A stretch of 45,557 nucleotides of DNA from Collinsella sp. (lineage in GTDB: Bacteria > Actinomycetota > Coriobacteriia > Coriobacteriales > Coriobacteriaceae): the NCBI GenBank assembly GCA_019419555.1, contig DXZR01000004.1:1-45557 (forward strand), written 5' to 3'. The notes under the pieces were generated by a model that saw only the letters and a list, made by a program, of their open reading frames with translations, did no database searches and was not told where the DNA came from. The translations under genes and the position numbers were made by a program. Every line of letters begins with the position of its first letter. Positions within the stretch are counted from its first letter, which is position 1. This document shows positions 16,502 through 24,177 of this stretch, one piece after another.

Positions 16502-18997
16502 ATGACCGCAACCGCCAGTCGAACCACCAACCGCAGGCCCGAGCTCTTGGCCCCCGCCGGAGGCCCGGAGCCCTTTGCCGCCGCACTCGCTGCTGGCGCC
16601 GATGCCATCTACTGCGGCATGGGCAGCTTCAACGCCCGCCGCAAGGCCACCAACTTTACCGACGAGGCCTTTGAGCAAGCCTGCCGAGCCGCACATCTAG
16701 CCGGGTCGCGCGTCTACGTCACGGTCAACATCGTCATCAAGCAGTCCGAGATGGGCGATGCGCTGCAACTCATCCATCGCTGCTCCACGCTGGGCGCCGA
16801 TGCCTTCATCATCCAGGACTGGGGCCTGTTCTTTGAGGTCAAGCGCACGATGCCCGGCATCGAGACGCACATCTCAACCCAAGCAAACATCCACGACGAC
16901 CGCGGAACCCTTTGGTGCCGCGAGCAGGGCGCCGACCGTGTGACCCTCTCGCGCGAGCTTTCCATCGACGAGATTGCCGCCATTCATGATGCCGCGCCCG
17001 ATGTGGACCTTGAGGTCTTTAGCCATGGTGCCATCTGCTTTTGCTACTCGGGCCTGTGCCTGCTTTCGAGCTTTGCCATGGCGGGACGATCGGCCAACCG
17101 TGGCATGTGCGCCCAGCCCTGCCGCCTGCCCTACGAACTGATCGACGAAAACGGTCGCGCGCTCTCCCCCGCCGGCCGCGAGCGTGCGCTATGCCCGCGT
17201 GACACCAACACTTCACAGCTTGTTCGCCGTCTGTATGACGCCGGCGCCGCGTCGCTCAAGCTCGAGGGCCGCATGAAGGCGCCCGATTACGTGTACTCCA
17301 TCGTTGATGTGTATCGTCACGAAATTGACGACATGCTATCCGGAGCCACCGTTGCCAAGGACGAGGAAGCCGCCCGCCAGCGCCAGCTCAAGCGCTGCTT
17401 CAACCGCGACTTTACGCACGCCTATCAGGACGGCACCTCGGGCGACGAAATGATGAGCTATGAGCGTTCCAACAATCGCGGCCAGATCGTGGGCACGGTG
17501 CTGGGCAGCCGTCTGGCCAACCGCGATGTGCGCGGCCTCAAGCCCGACGACCGCCGTCGCCGCGCCGCCATCGCCCGCATTGAGCTGTTTGAGCCCGTGG
17601 GCAAGGGCGACCTGCTGGAGCTTCGCCACGATAACGAGTTTGACCAGTTCCTGACCACTATTGCCGCCGATGATGCCGCCGCCGGCGATGTTATCGAGTG
17701 CCGCGTGCCCCGCAGCATGCCCGAGGGCTGCCGCGTCCGCGTGATTCGCAGTCAGCGTGCCATCGACGCCGCCGGCGCCGCGCTCAAGCGCGATGTGCTG
17801 CGCCGCCGAGCTGTTGATGTGTCCGTCGTGGCGCGCCTGGGCGAGCCGTTTACCGTCACACTCACCTGCTCTGACAACCCCGCGCTCACCGCCACCGCCA
17901 CGGGCTTCACCGTCGAGGCCGCCAAGACCCGCGCCGTCGAGGCGGCAGACCTGGTTGAGCATGTGGGCCGCATGGGCTCCTCGCCCTTTGAGGCAGCGAG
18001 CTTTGATGTGGCGCTCGATGAGGGCTGCGGCATGGGCTTCTCCGCTGTGCACAAGGTGCGCGCTGCCGCCTGCAAAGCATTGGAGGAGGCCATTCTGTCG
18101 CCGTACGAGGGGCGCGCGAAAACGCTCGAGTTGCCGGCAATTGTAACCAGTAATTCCCGCCCCGCGCCCGAGCACTACCGCGATGAGCCGCAGATCTGCG
18201 CCACCGTCACCTCGCTCGAGGCCGCCGAGGCCGCTCGCGCGGAGGGTGCAACGCGCATCTACATGACCACCGACGTGCTCGAGGCTGTCGGACTCTCCCC
18301 TGCCGATGCATTTGAGCAGGGTATCGTGCCCGTACTCGACGAGGTCTGCCGTGCCGTCGACCACGAGCGCGTCGACCCGTGGGTTGTTGCCGGTGCCACG
18401 GTGGCTATTGGCAACATCTCCGAGCTTGCCCTGGCCGCCCAGGTTGGCGCCACGGCAGAAGTCCGCTCTTGTCTGCCCGTGCACAACACGGCCTGCATGG
18501 AGGCGCTTGCCGAGCGCGGAGCCGGTGCGTTTTGGCTCTCGCCCGAGATCACGCTCGAAGAGATTGTCTCGCTCGGCGCCGCCGCGCCCGCGGCTCTGGG
18601 CATCACCGTCTTTGGCCGCCCGCGCGTCATGACAAGCGAGCATTGCATTCTGCAGGTCGCCAACGGCTGCATCCACGATTGCGCCAACTGCCGCCTGCGT
18701 GCCCGCAAGCTCTCGCTCAAGAATATCGACGGAAAGGTCATGCCCGTCCGCACCGACATCCACGGCCGCTCTCGCCTGTACGATGCTTATCCCATCGACC
18801 TCACGCCGCAGGTTCCTCAGCTGCTCGATGCCGGCGTGCGTCGTCTCATGGTGGACGGAACGCTGCTCGAGACGGATGAGGTGGGCCGTGCCGTCGCCCG
18901 CGTCCGTCGTGCCGTCGAGGCCGCGCAGGCCGGCCGCAAGCCCGCCGCCCGTCTGCGCGGGGCGACCTCGGGCTGCATGTTTGCGGGAATCAGCTAA
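16502..18997 (+). CDS. Peptidase U32-family protein (long form, DUF3656-like C-terminus)
   Basis: 831 residues, start ATG 16502 behind AAAGGCAGGA. The N-terminal U32 barrel opens with ELLAPAGGPEPFAAALAAGA. The family signature is at residues 171-190 (EVFSHGAICFCYSGLCLLSS), and C179, C186, C203 and C207 fit the Fe-S ligand pattern described for RlhA and TrhP relatives. Those relatives hydroxylate 23S rRNA or tRNA using prephenate-linked chemistry, so an RNA-hydroxylase role is more likely than proteolysis. Which RNA cannot be told. The C-terminal half is the DUF3656-type extension with a second barrel-like repeat ending near EHCILQVANGCIHDCANCRL. It is followed 15 bases later by a pseudouridine synthase gene, in keeping with an RNA-modification pair. 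Confidence 0.82.
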   Translation: MTATASRTTNRRPELLAPAGGPEPFAAALAAGADAIYCGMGSFNARRKATNFTDEAFEQACRAAHLAGSRVYVTVNIVIKQSEMGDALQLIHRCSTLGADAFIIQDWGLFFEVKRTMPGIETHISTQANIHDDRGTLWCREQGADRVTLSRELSIDEIAAIHDAAPDVDLEVFSHGAICFCYSGLCLLSSFAMAGRSANRGMCAQPCRLPYELIDENGRALSPAGRERALCPRDTNTSQLVRRLYDAGAASLKLEGRMKAPDYVYSIVDVYRHEIDDMLSGATVAKDEEAARQRQLKRCFNRDFTHAYQDGTSGDEMMSYERSNNRGQIVGTVLGSRLANRDVRGLKPDDRRRRAAIARIELFEPVGKGDLLELRHDNEFDQFLTTIAADDAAAGDVIECRVPRSMPEGCRVRVIRSQRAIDAAGAALKRDVLRRRAVDVSVVARLGEPFTVTLTCSDNPALTATATGFTVEAAKTRAVEAADLVEHVGRMGSSPFEAASFDVALDEGCGMGFSAVHKVRAAACKALEEAILSPYEGRAKTLELPAIVTSNSRPAPEHYRDEPQICATVTSLEAAEAARAEGATRIYMTTDVLEAVGLSPADAFEQGIVPVLDEVCRAVDHERVDPWVVAGATVAIGNISELALAAQVGATAEVRSCLPVHNTACMEALAERGAGAFWLSPEITLEEIVSLGAAAPAALGITVFGRPRVMTSEHCILQVANGCIHDCANCRLRARKLSLKNIDGKVMPVRTDIHGRSRLYDAYPIDLTPQVPQLLDAGVRRLMVDGTLLETDEVGRAVARVRRAVEAAQAGRKPAARLRGATSGCMFAGIS

Positions 18998-19012
18998 CCG
19001 AAAGGCTTACAC

Positions 19013-19672
19013 GTGAACGAAGAACCTCAAGTCCTCTACTGCGACGCCTGGCTCATGGCCATCGACAAGCCCGCCGGCATGATCGTCCACGGCGACGGCA
19101 CCGGCGAGCGCACGCTCACCGACTACGCCAGCGACCTGCTGCTGGCGATGGGCGACGGCTTTGCCGCGACCGACATGCAGCCGCTCAACCGCCTGGACCG
19201 CGACACCACCGGCGTGGTGTTGTTCTCGCTCGACAAGCAGACGCAGCCCGCCTTTGACCAGATGGTGATCGACCACGCTTTCGAAAAGCACTATCTGGCG
19301 CTCGCCGAGGGCAAAATCGACTGGAACGAAAAGCTCATCGACAAGCCCATCGCCCGCGACCGTCACGACAGCCGCAAGATGCGCGTCGGCGCCAGCGGCA
19401 AGCCGTCTCAGACGCGCGTCAAGGTGCTCAAGCGTCTTAAGAGTCGCCGTGGCCTGCCCACGCGCTCGTATATCGATGTCGAGTTGCTCACCGGCCGCAA
19501 GCACCAAATCCGCGTGCATCTGGCGAGCGAGCGTCATCCCCTGGTTGGCGACGACCTGTACGGAACGCCGCGCCCCTGTGGCCTGATGCTCCACGCCCAC
19601 AGCGTGTCCTTTACGCATCCCGTAACCGGCGAGCACATCCACATCGAAGCCCCCTGCCCCTGGGAGCCCTAA
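19013..19672 (+). CDS. RluA-family pseudouridine synthase
   Basis: 219 residues from GTG 19013 (AAAGG seven bases upstream), 15 bases after the U32 gene, so in one operon. Catalytic Asp62 lies in NRLDRDTTGVVLFS. LTGRKHQIRVHLA and the short C-terminus complete the family pattern. There is no N-terminal S4 domain, so it resembles the short RluA/TruC-like members. It isomerises uridine to pseudouridine in rRNA or tRNA; the target position is unknown. Confidence 0.9.
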   Translation: MNEEPQVLYCDAWLMAIDKPAGMIVHGDGTGERTLTDYASDLLLAMGDGFAATDMQPLNRLDRDTTGVVLFSLDKQTQPAFDQMVIDHAFEKHYLALAEGKIDWNEKLIDKPIARDRHDSRKMRVGASGKPSQTRVKVLKRLKSRRGLPTRSYIDVELLTGRKHQIRVHLASERHPLVGDDLYGTPRPCGLMLHAHSVSFTHPVTGEHIHIEAPCPWEP

Positions 19673-19740
19673 ACCACCACAATGGGGACAGGCACCTTCG
19701 TGGTGGTTTTGCCCCAATGGCTCAGCCGCGGTCCCAAAAC

Positions 19741-19958
19741 GTCTCGATCTGTAACAGTTAGAACCCATTTTCCGGTCTATCTGTTACAGATCGAGACATT
19801 CGAATCCCCCTCAAGGGAAAATCTCAATCTGTAACAATAACTCGTCAAAATCGGTCCCAGATGTTACAGATCGAGACAAAGGGACGGCAAGGTTCGGAAG
19901 CATCTCAATCTGTAACACCTAGCCCACTTTTAACGGTCTAGTTGTTACAGATTTAGAC
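19741..19958. repeat. Array of three 57-bp inverted repeats (TGTTACAGATCGAGAC family)
   Basis: Three units at 19741-19797, 19821-19877 and 19902-19958, each exactly 57 bp. Every unit has a 16-bp arm (GTCTCGATCTGTAACA or ATCTCAATCTGTAACA), a 25-base loop of unrelated sequence, and the mirror arm TGTTACAGATCGAGAC (third unit TGTTACAGATTTAGAC). Units are separated by 23 and 24 bases. The array fills most of the 377-base gap between the convergent RluA-type and DeoR-type genes. A separate ACCACCAC/GTGGTGGT hairpin followed by TTTT lies just before it (about 19674-19710) and may terminate the RluA gene. Confidence 0.88.
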
Positions 19959-19973
19959 AAAACGGCAGACAAC

Positions 19974-20010
19974 AAAAGCGGCATCGCCCATCGAGGGTGT
20001 TGCCGCTTTT
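19974..20010. terminator. Bidirectional terminator after the DeoR-type gene
   Basis: AAAAGCGGCA (19974-19983) pairs perfectly with TGCCGCTTTT (20001-20010). T runs follow on both strands; it mainly serves the minus-strand operon. Confidence 0.82.
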
Positions 20011-20049
20011 CTATTGAGGAACCTAAATGGTTTTGACCTTGCCCTGTCG

Positions 20050-20796
20050 CTAGACCGTGATGACGTTATCCATCGCCCGATACTTGGCGGGGACCTCACC
20101 TGCGGTAATGATCGTTGCGTCGCGGAAGTCCGCAAACTTGACGGGCGCCACCATGCCAAATTTGCTGGCGTCCGAGATTACGAAGCGTTTGGCGGTATGG
20201 CGCATCGAGATACGCTTGACCTGCGCTTCCTCGATATCCGGTGTGGTGAGACCTTGCTCGGCGGCGATGCCATTGGAACCCCAAAAACCGCAGTTGAAGT
20301 TATAGCGGTCCAGGGTTGCCAAGGCATCGGGGCCAACGAGTGCTTCGGTCTCGGGCTTGAGCTCGCCGCCCAGCACCACGGTGCGCATGCCGCGCAGAGC
20401 GAGGTGCTGAGCATGGAGCACGGAATCGGTCACATAGGTGACGCCCTCAAGGCGCGGAAGATGCTCGATGAGCCTAAGCGTCGTCGAACCTGAATCGATG
20501 TACACAAAGCTCTCGGGCTCCACAAGCGCCGCCGCACGGGCGCAGATGCGCTCCTTGTCATCATTATGGAGATCGCTGCGCTCATTGAGCGTTAGGTCGC
20601 GCGTCACGTGCGCGCGCTCCAGACTTGTCGCGCCTCCGTGCACCTTGGCGATACGGTGCGCGCGGTCGAGCGTTTGCAAGTCACGGCGAATGGTGGACGG
20701 TGTCACGCCCAGGGCTTCGGCAAGTTCCGGTACGGTGACCGAGCCGGTCTGCTGTACCATCGACACAATCGCGTTGAGCCTATCTTCCGCAAGCAT
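20050..20796 (-). CDS. DeoR/GlpR-family transcriptional regulator
   Basis: 248 residues, normal for the family. The N-terminal helix-turn-helix is at residues 19-42 (VTVPELAEALGVTPSTIRRD). The DeoR effector domain follows, with VYIDSGSTTLRLIEHL and GFWGSNGIAAEQGLTTPDIE. It usually senses a phosphorylated sugar or nucleoside. It starts three bases after the stop of the oxidoreductase gene, with GGAGGAG inside that gene's end, so the two are co-expressed. Likely controls its own operon through sites near 21934-22050. Confidence 0.9.
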   Translation of the reverse strand: MLAEDRLNAIVSMVQQTGSVTVPELAEALGVTPSTIRRDLQTLDRAHRIAKVHGGATSLERAHVTRDLTLNERSDLHNDDKERICARAAALVEPESFVYIDSGSTTLRLIEHLPRLEGVTYVTDSVLHAQHLALRGMRTVVLGGELKPETEALVGPDALATLDRYNFNCGFWGSNGIAAEQGLTTPDIEEAQVKRISMRHTAKRFVISDASKFGMVAPVKFADFRDATIITAGEVPAKYRAMDNVITV

Positions 20797-20799
20797 CGC

Positions 20800-21879
20800 T
20801 TACTCCTCCTCGGGGTACACGACTCCCCAATCGGCGCGGAGCTTGGTCATAAGCTCCATAACATCGGAAGCATAGCCCAGAAGCTCGCGCTTCGAATCAT
20901 CGCCGGCAACGGCCTTCTCCAGGTCGGCCATCTCGTAGCACAGAGCGTATGCCTCGGTGCCAGCGTGGACCTCCTCACGGTGACCGTCTGCAGTCCACAC
21001 GATGGTTGCATGGTCGGCGCGCGGATAATCGTTGACCTCGATATAGCACTTATCGAAACTGATGACCGAGCGCTTGGGCTGTTTGGAGTGGAGCGTAAGG
21101 CTCACGACGCCCAGCTGCTGCTCAGCATTACGGCAGACAATGCCACCCGCGACGTCAACGCCAGTCTCGCAGGTATTGCCCAGAGACACGACCTCGGCTG
21201 GCTGGCTGGCCATAAACAGGCGCATGACGGACAGGGCATACACGCCAATGTCGAGCATGGCGCCGCCGGCAAGGCTACGGTTGTAGAAGCGGTTGGTCAG
21301 GTCGCCGTACTCCTTATAGCTGCCAAAGTTGAGCTGAGCGAGATTCATGCGGCCGAACTCGCCAGCATCCATGCGACGGCGCAGCTCCTGATACAGCGGC
21401 ATGTGAAGCACCGTGGTGGCGTCCATAAGGACCACGTTATGCTCGTCGGCGATGGCACGGGCCTCGTCGAGCTCGGCGGAGTTGAGGGTAATGGCCTTTT
21501 CGCAGAGCACGTGCTTGCCGGCGGCCAGCGCGGCACGCAGATAGGTGATATGCGTGTTGTGCGGCGTGGTGATATAGACGGCATCGATGTCTGGATCGGC
21601 GTAGAGGTCCTCAATCGTCTCGTACACCTTCTCGACGCCATACTGCTCGGCAAAAGCCTGGGCCTTGGACAGCGTACGGTTGGCGACACCCGCGAGCTTG
21701 CGGCCGGCCAGAGCGAGGGACTGGGCCATTTGGTTGGCGATAACGCCGCACCCGATCACGGCCCAGCGGAGCTCGGGGGCCGTAAAGATATCATCGGGGA
21801 ACGGCTGATCCTGGACCGAGGCAAACGCCGCCTTTGCGGCTGCCTCGGCGTCGAGCGGAGCCTGTTTGGAATCTGCCAT
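20800..21879 (-). CDS. Gfo/Idh/MocA-family NAD(P)-dependent oxidoreductase
   Basis: 359 residues from ATG 21879 (AGGAGG five bases upstream); the open frame to 21948 is not supported. The Rossmann motif VIGCGVIA is at residues 41-48. CEKAITLN replaces the usual EKP motif, with Lys kept. Family members oxidise or epimerise sugars, inositol or dihydrodiols; the trans-1,2-dihydrobenzene-1,2-diol dehydrogenase-like group is the nearest in style. The substrate is unknown. First gene of a two-gene operon with the DeoR regulator. Confidence 0.85.
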   Translation of the reverse strand: MADSKQAPLDAEAAAKAAFASVQDQPFPDDIFTAPELRWAVIGCGVIANQMAQSLALAGRKLAGVANRTLSKAQAFAEQYGVEKVYETIEDLYADPDIDAVYITTPHNTHITYLRAALAAGKHVLCEKAITLNSAELDEARAIADEHNVVLMDATTVLHMPLYQELRRRMDAGEFGRMNLAQLNFGSYKEYGDLTNRFYNRSLAGGAMLDIGVYALSVMRLFMASQPAEVVSLGNTCETGVDVAGGIVCRNAEQQLGVVSLTLHSKQPKRSVISFDKCYIEVNDYPRADHATIVWTADGHREEVHAGTEAYALCYEMADLEKAVAGDDSKRELLGYASDVMELMTKLRADWGVVYPEEE

Positions 21880-21933
21880 ATGTGCCTCCTGAATCATCGG
21901 AAGTTCTTCATTTCCAACAGCCCTATATTCGCA

Positions 21934-22050
21934 CAAATGCGCGCGCATTTGCTCGTATTTGCGTGTTTATTTGCTTGTCGGTCATTATTTAGCCATAGTT
22001 AGCAGATATTTGCGCGGCCATGCGAATCATCGCGCAAGACTCTGCGCGTA
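21934..22050 (-). promoter_or_regulatory. Operator-like cluster upstream of the oxidoreductase-deoR operon
   Basis: An 18-bp perfect palindrome CAAATGCGCGCGCATTTG lies at 21934-21951. Related half-sites (ATTTGC in direct or inverted form) follow near 21956, 21967, 22007 and 22043. These are candidate binding sites for the DeoR-type regulator. The remaining 22051-22238 shows no gene. Confidence 0.5.
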
Positions 22051-22238
22051 AATGCGCATGCGACAATCCTTGTGAAACATATAGGGGCGGAGCACCAAAG
22101 CCCTAAAGACAGAGCCAGCTGTATTACTTCACCCCTCTGGGGACACCAGACATCGAAGGACTGTCCCTAGGTGCCGCTTTCGTTGAAGCCTATCCTAGAT
22201 GGCCAGATATACAGATCTAAAGACCGTCCCTATCAACT

Positions 22239-22306
22239 AGTCATTTAAGTCTGTCCCCAATGACTGCCAATCAAGGCCACTCATTTAAGTCTGTCCCCAA
22301 TGAGTG
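22239..22306. repeat. Two hairpins with identical loops and compensated stems
   Basis: Hairpin 1: AGTCATT (22239-22245) with AATGACT (22259-22265). Hairpin 2: CACTCATT (22278-22285) with AATGAGTG (22299-22306). Both loops are TAAGTCTGTCCCC and the spacing is 40 bases. The stems differ by a paired change that keeps pairing. Confidence 0.8.
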
Positions 22307-22315
22307 GGGATAGAA

Positions 22316-22349
22316 AAAGGCCCGGATGCCGTGGGGCATCCGGGCCTTT
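22316..22349 (-). terminator. Terminator of the rplC-rplX operon
   Basis: A perfect 15-bp stem AAAGGCCCGGATGCC/GGCATCCGGGCCTTT with loop GTGG is followed by T's on the minus strand. It lies 27 bases after the rplX stop and marks a clear end of the ribosomal operon. Confidence 0.92.
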
Positions 22350-22375
22350 GCTAGCAACTTGATGTTGCGGGCAGC

Positions 22376-22681
22376 TTAGAACTTGTGGCCGCACTTCTTG
22401 CAGACGCGCAGCTTGTTCTTGCCGTCCTTCTCGTGACCGACGCGGGTAACCTTACCGCACTCGGGGCAGACGAGATTGACGTTGGAGGCGTCGATGGGAG
22501 CCTCCTGCGAAACGATGCCGCCCTGCTGGTTGGCAGCGTTGGGCTTGACGGCCTTCTTGACGACCGAAACGCCCTCGACAACGACCTTGTTCTCGGCGGG
22601 GAGAGCACGCAGGACAACGCCCTGCTTGCCGCGATCCTTACCAGAGAGAACCTGGACCTTATCGCCCTTCTTGATATACAT
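22376..22681 (-). CDS. rplX: 50S ribosomal protein L24
   Basis: 101 residues. The KOW motif is at the start (KKGDKVQVLSGKDRGKQGVV). The C-terminus is CPECGKVTRVGHEKDGKNKL then RVCKKCGHKF, the two-CxxC form found in many L24 proteins. It binds 23S rRNA early in 50S assembly. It is the last gene before a strong terminator, whereas rplE normally follows it. Confidence 0.95.
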   Translation of the reverse strand: MYIKKGDKVQVLSGKDRGKQGVVLRALPAENKVVVEGVSVVKKAVKPNAANQQGGIVSQEAPIDASNVNLVCPECGKVTRVGHEKDGKNKLRVCKKCGHKF

Positions 22682-22694
22682 ATATCTCCCCTAA

Positions 22695-23063
22695 CTACAG
22701 GGTCTCGGGAGCGAGCGAGACGATCTTCATGTACTTCTTGTCACGAAGCTCGCGAGCGACGGGCCCGAAGATACGGGTGCCGACGGGCGAACCATCGTTG
22801 TTGATGACAACGCAGGCGTTCTCATCAAAGCGAATGTAGGAGCCATCCTTGCGGCGGATCTCCTTAACGGTGCGAACGACGACGCAACGGACAACGTCCT
22901 TCTTCTTGACGTTGGCGCCAGGGGTAGCCTCCTGGACAGCACCGATGAACACATCGCCGATGCCTGCATAACGACGCTTGGAACCGCCAAGCACCTTGAT
23001 GCAGCGAATCTTGCGAGCGCCGGAGTTGTCGGCGACGTTCAGCATGGTTTGCATCTGAATCAT
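22695..23063 (-). CDS. rplN: 50S ribosomal protein L14
   Basis: 122 residues, the standard length. MIQMQTMLNVADNSGARKIR and the C-terminal FGPVARELRDKKYMKIVSLA are diagnostic. It binds 23S rRNA at the subunit interface. The ribosome binding site is GGAGGAA. It is preceded by 118 bases with a strong hairpin, an unusually long gap for this operon. Confidence 0.97.
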   Translation of the reverse strand: MIQMQTMLNVADNSGARKIRCIKVLGGSKRRYAGIGDVFIGAVQEATPGANVKKKDVVRCVVVRTVKEIRRKDGSYIRFDENACVVINNDGSPVGTRIFGPVARELRDKKYMKIVSLAPETL

Positions 23064-23088
23064 GGTAGATGTTCCTCCGAACTAAGAA

Positions 23089-23154
23089 CCGAAGAGAGGT
23101 GCGCAGCCTTTAGACGGCCTGTGGTATGCAAACCAGGCATACGCACATCTTCGG
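23089..23154 (-). other. Intercistronic hairpin between rpsQ and rplN
   Basis: CCGAAGA (23089-23095) pairs with TCTTCGG (23148-23154), GTGCG (23099-23103) with CGCAC (23142-23146), and an inner GTATGC/GCATAC lies at 23124-23129 and 23137-23142. There is no T run, so it is more likely an RNase processing site or regulatory element than a terminator. Confidence 0.55.
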
Positions 23155-23181
23155 AAACGTACAAGTCGTAAGAGCGACTGC

Positions 23182-23442
23182 TTATTTAGCGCGCTCGACG
23201 ACCTCGATGAGGCGCCAACGCTTCATCTTGGACATAGGACGGGTCTCCATAACGCGGACGGTATCGCCCACGCCAGCCGTGCACTCCTCGTCGTGAGCGT
23301 GCAGCTTCTTGGAGCTGGTCATCATCTTGCCGTACTTGGGGTGACGCTTGCGCTCGGTGATGGTGACGACAATGGTCTTGGCACCGGAGACGGAGGTAAC
23401 GACACCCGTACGGACCTTACGCGAGTTACGCGAATCAGTCAT
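23182..23442 (-). CDS. rpsQ: 30S ribosomal protein S17
   Basis: 86 residues with the S17 OB-fold pattern (RKVRTGVVTSVSGAKTIVVT, KLHAHDE, GDTVRVMETRPMSKMKRWRL). It binds 16S rRNA early in assembly. AAGGAGA lies seven bases before ATG 23442. It is sixteen bases from rpmC. Confidence 0.97.
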   Translation of the reverse strand: MTDSRNSRKVRTGVVTSVSGAKTIVVTITERKRHPKYGKMMTSSKKLHAHDEECTAGVGDTVRVMETRPMSKMKRWRLIEVVERAK

Positions 23443-23458
23443 GTTCTCTCCTTAGGTC

Positions 23459-23674
23459 CTACTCGGCGACAGCGGACTTCTCCGCTGCGATCTCGCGGGC
23501 GCGCTGCTCCGTGAGGACGCGAGCAATGTCCTTCTTCACGGTGTTGACGCGAGCGGTGTTGTCCAGCTGGCTGGTGGCCATCTGGAAACGAAGGTTAAAG
23601 AGCTCGGCGCGCATTTCCTTCAGCTTCTCAACGAGCTGAGCGTCCGAGAGCTCACGAATCTCTGCGGGCTTCAT
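23459..23674 (-). CDS. rpmC: 50S ribosomal protein L29
   Basis: 71 residues, helical, with MKPAEIRELSDAQLVEKLKE and LFNLRFQMATSQLDN. Its ATG shares one base with the rplP stop (TAATG), showing translational coupling. L29 lies at the peptide exit of the ribosome and helps bind trigger factor and SRP. Confidence 0.96.
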   Translation of the reverse strand: MKPAEIRELSDAQLVEKLKEMRAELFNLRFQMATSQLDNTARVNTVKKDIARVLTEQRAREIAAEKSAVAE

Positions 23675-24177
23675 TAGTTCTCCTCCTTGGCGGCGGCGGC
23701 GTCCTCAGCAGCCCACTTGGCCTCGAGAGCGGCCTCCTCAGCCATCTCCTTCTCGATGCGCTGCTCAGCGTTCTTAGCAGCAACAATCTTGGTCTTGATG
23801 GGAAGCTTGTGCTGTGCAAGACGCAGAGCCTCGCGAGCGACCTCCTCGGGCACGCCCTTGACCTCGAACATGATGCGGCCGGGCTTGACGACGGCCACCC
23901 ACTCCTCGGGGTTACCCTTACCAGAACCCATGCGAGTCTCGGCAGGCTTCTTGGTGATGGGCTTATCGGGGAAGATCGTGATGTAGACACGACCGCCACG
24001 CTTCATGTAGCGGGTCATGGCAATACGAGCGGCCTCGATCTGACGGTTGGTGATCCAATGGGCCTCGAGAGCCTGGATACCAAACTCGCCGAAATGCAGC
24101 TCGGTATTACCCTTGGCCTGGCCCTTCATGGAGCCACGCTGCACCTTGCGGTGAAGAATACGCTTAGGGGCAAGCAC
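23674..24177 (-). CDS. rplP: 50S ribosomal protein L16 with a C-terminal extension
   Basis: 167 residues, about 28 longer than most L16. The core is normal (MLAPKRILHRKVQRGSMKGQ; FPDKPITKKPAETRMGSGKG). The tail after residue ~138 is rich in Ala and Glu (EKEMAEEAALEAKWAAEDAA). Start is GTG 24177, overlapping the rpsC stop by one base, with GAGGAGGGG upstream. L16 organises the A-site region of 23S rRNA; the tail's role is unknown. Confidence 0.95.
   Translation of the reverse strand: MLAPKRILHRKVQRGSMKGQAKGNTELHFGEFGIQALEAHWITNRQIEAARIAMTRYMKRGGRVYITIFPDKPITKKPAETRMGSGKGNPEEWVAVVKPGRIMFEVKGVPEEVAREALRLAQHKLPIKTKIVAAKNAEQRIEKEMAEEAALEAKWAAEDAAAAKEEN

Noticed and set aside
19741..19958. CRISPR array
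   Set aside because: Repeats alternate in orientation, there are only three units, arms are 16 bp, and no cas genes are present.
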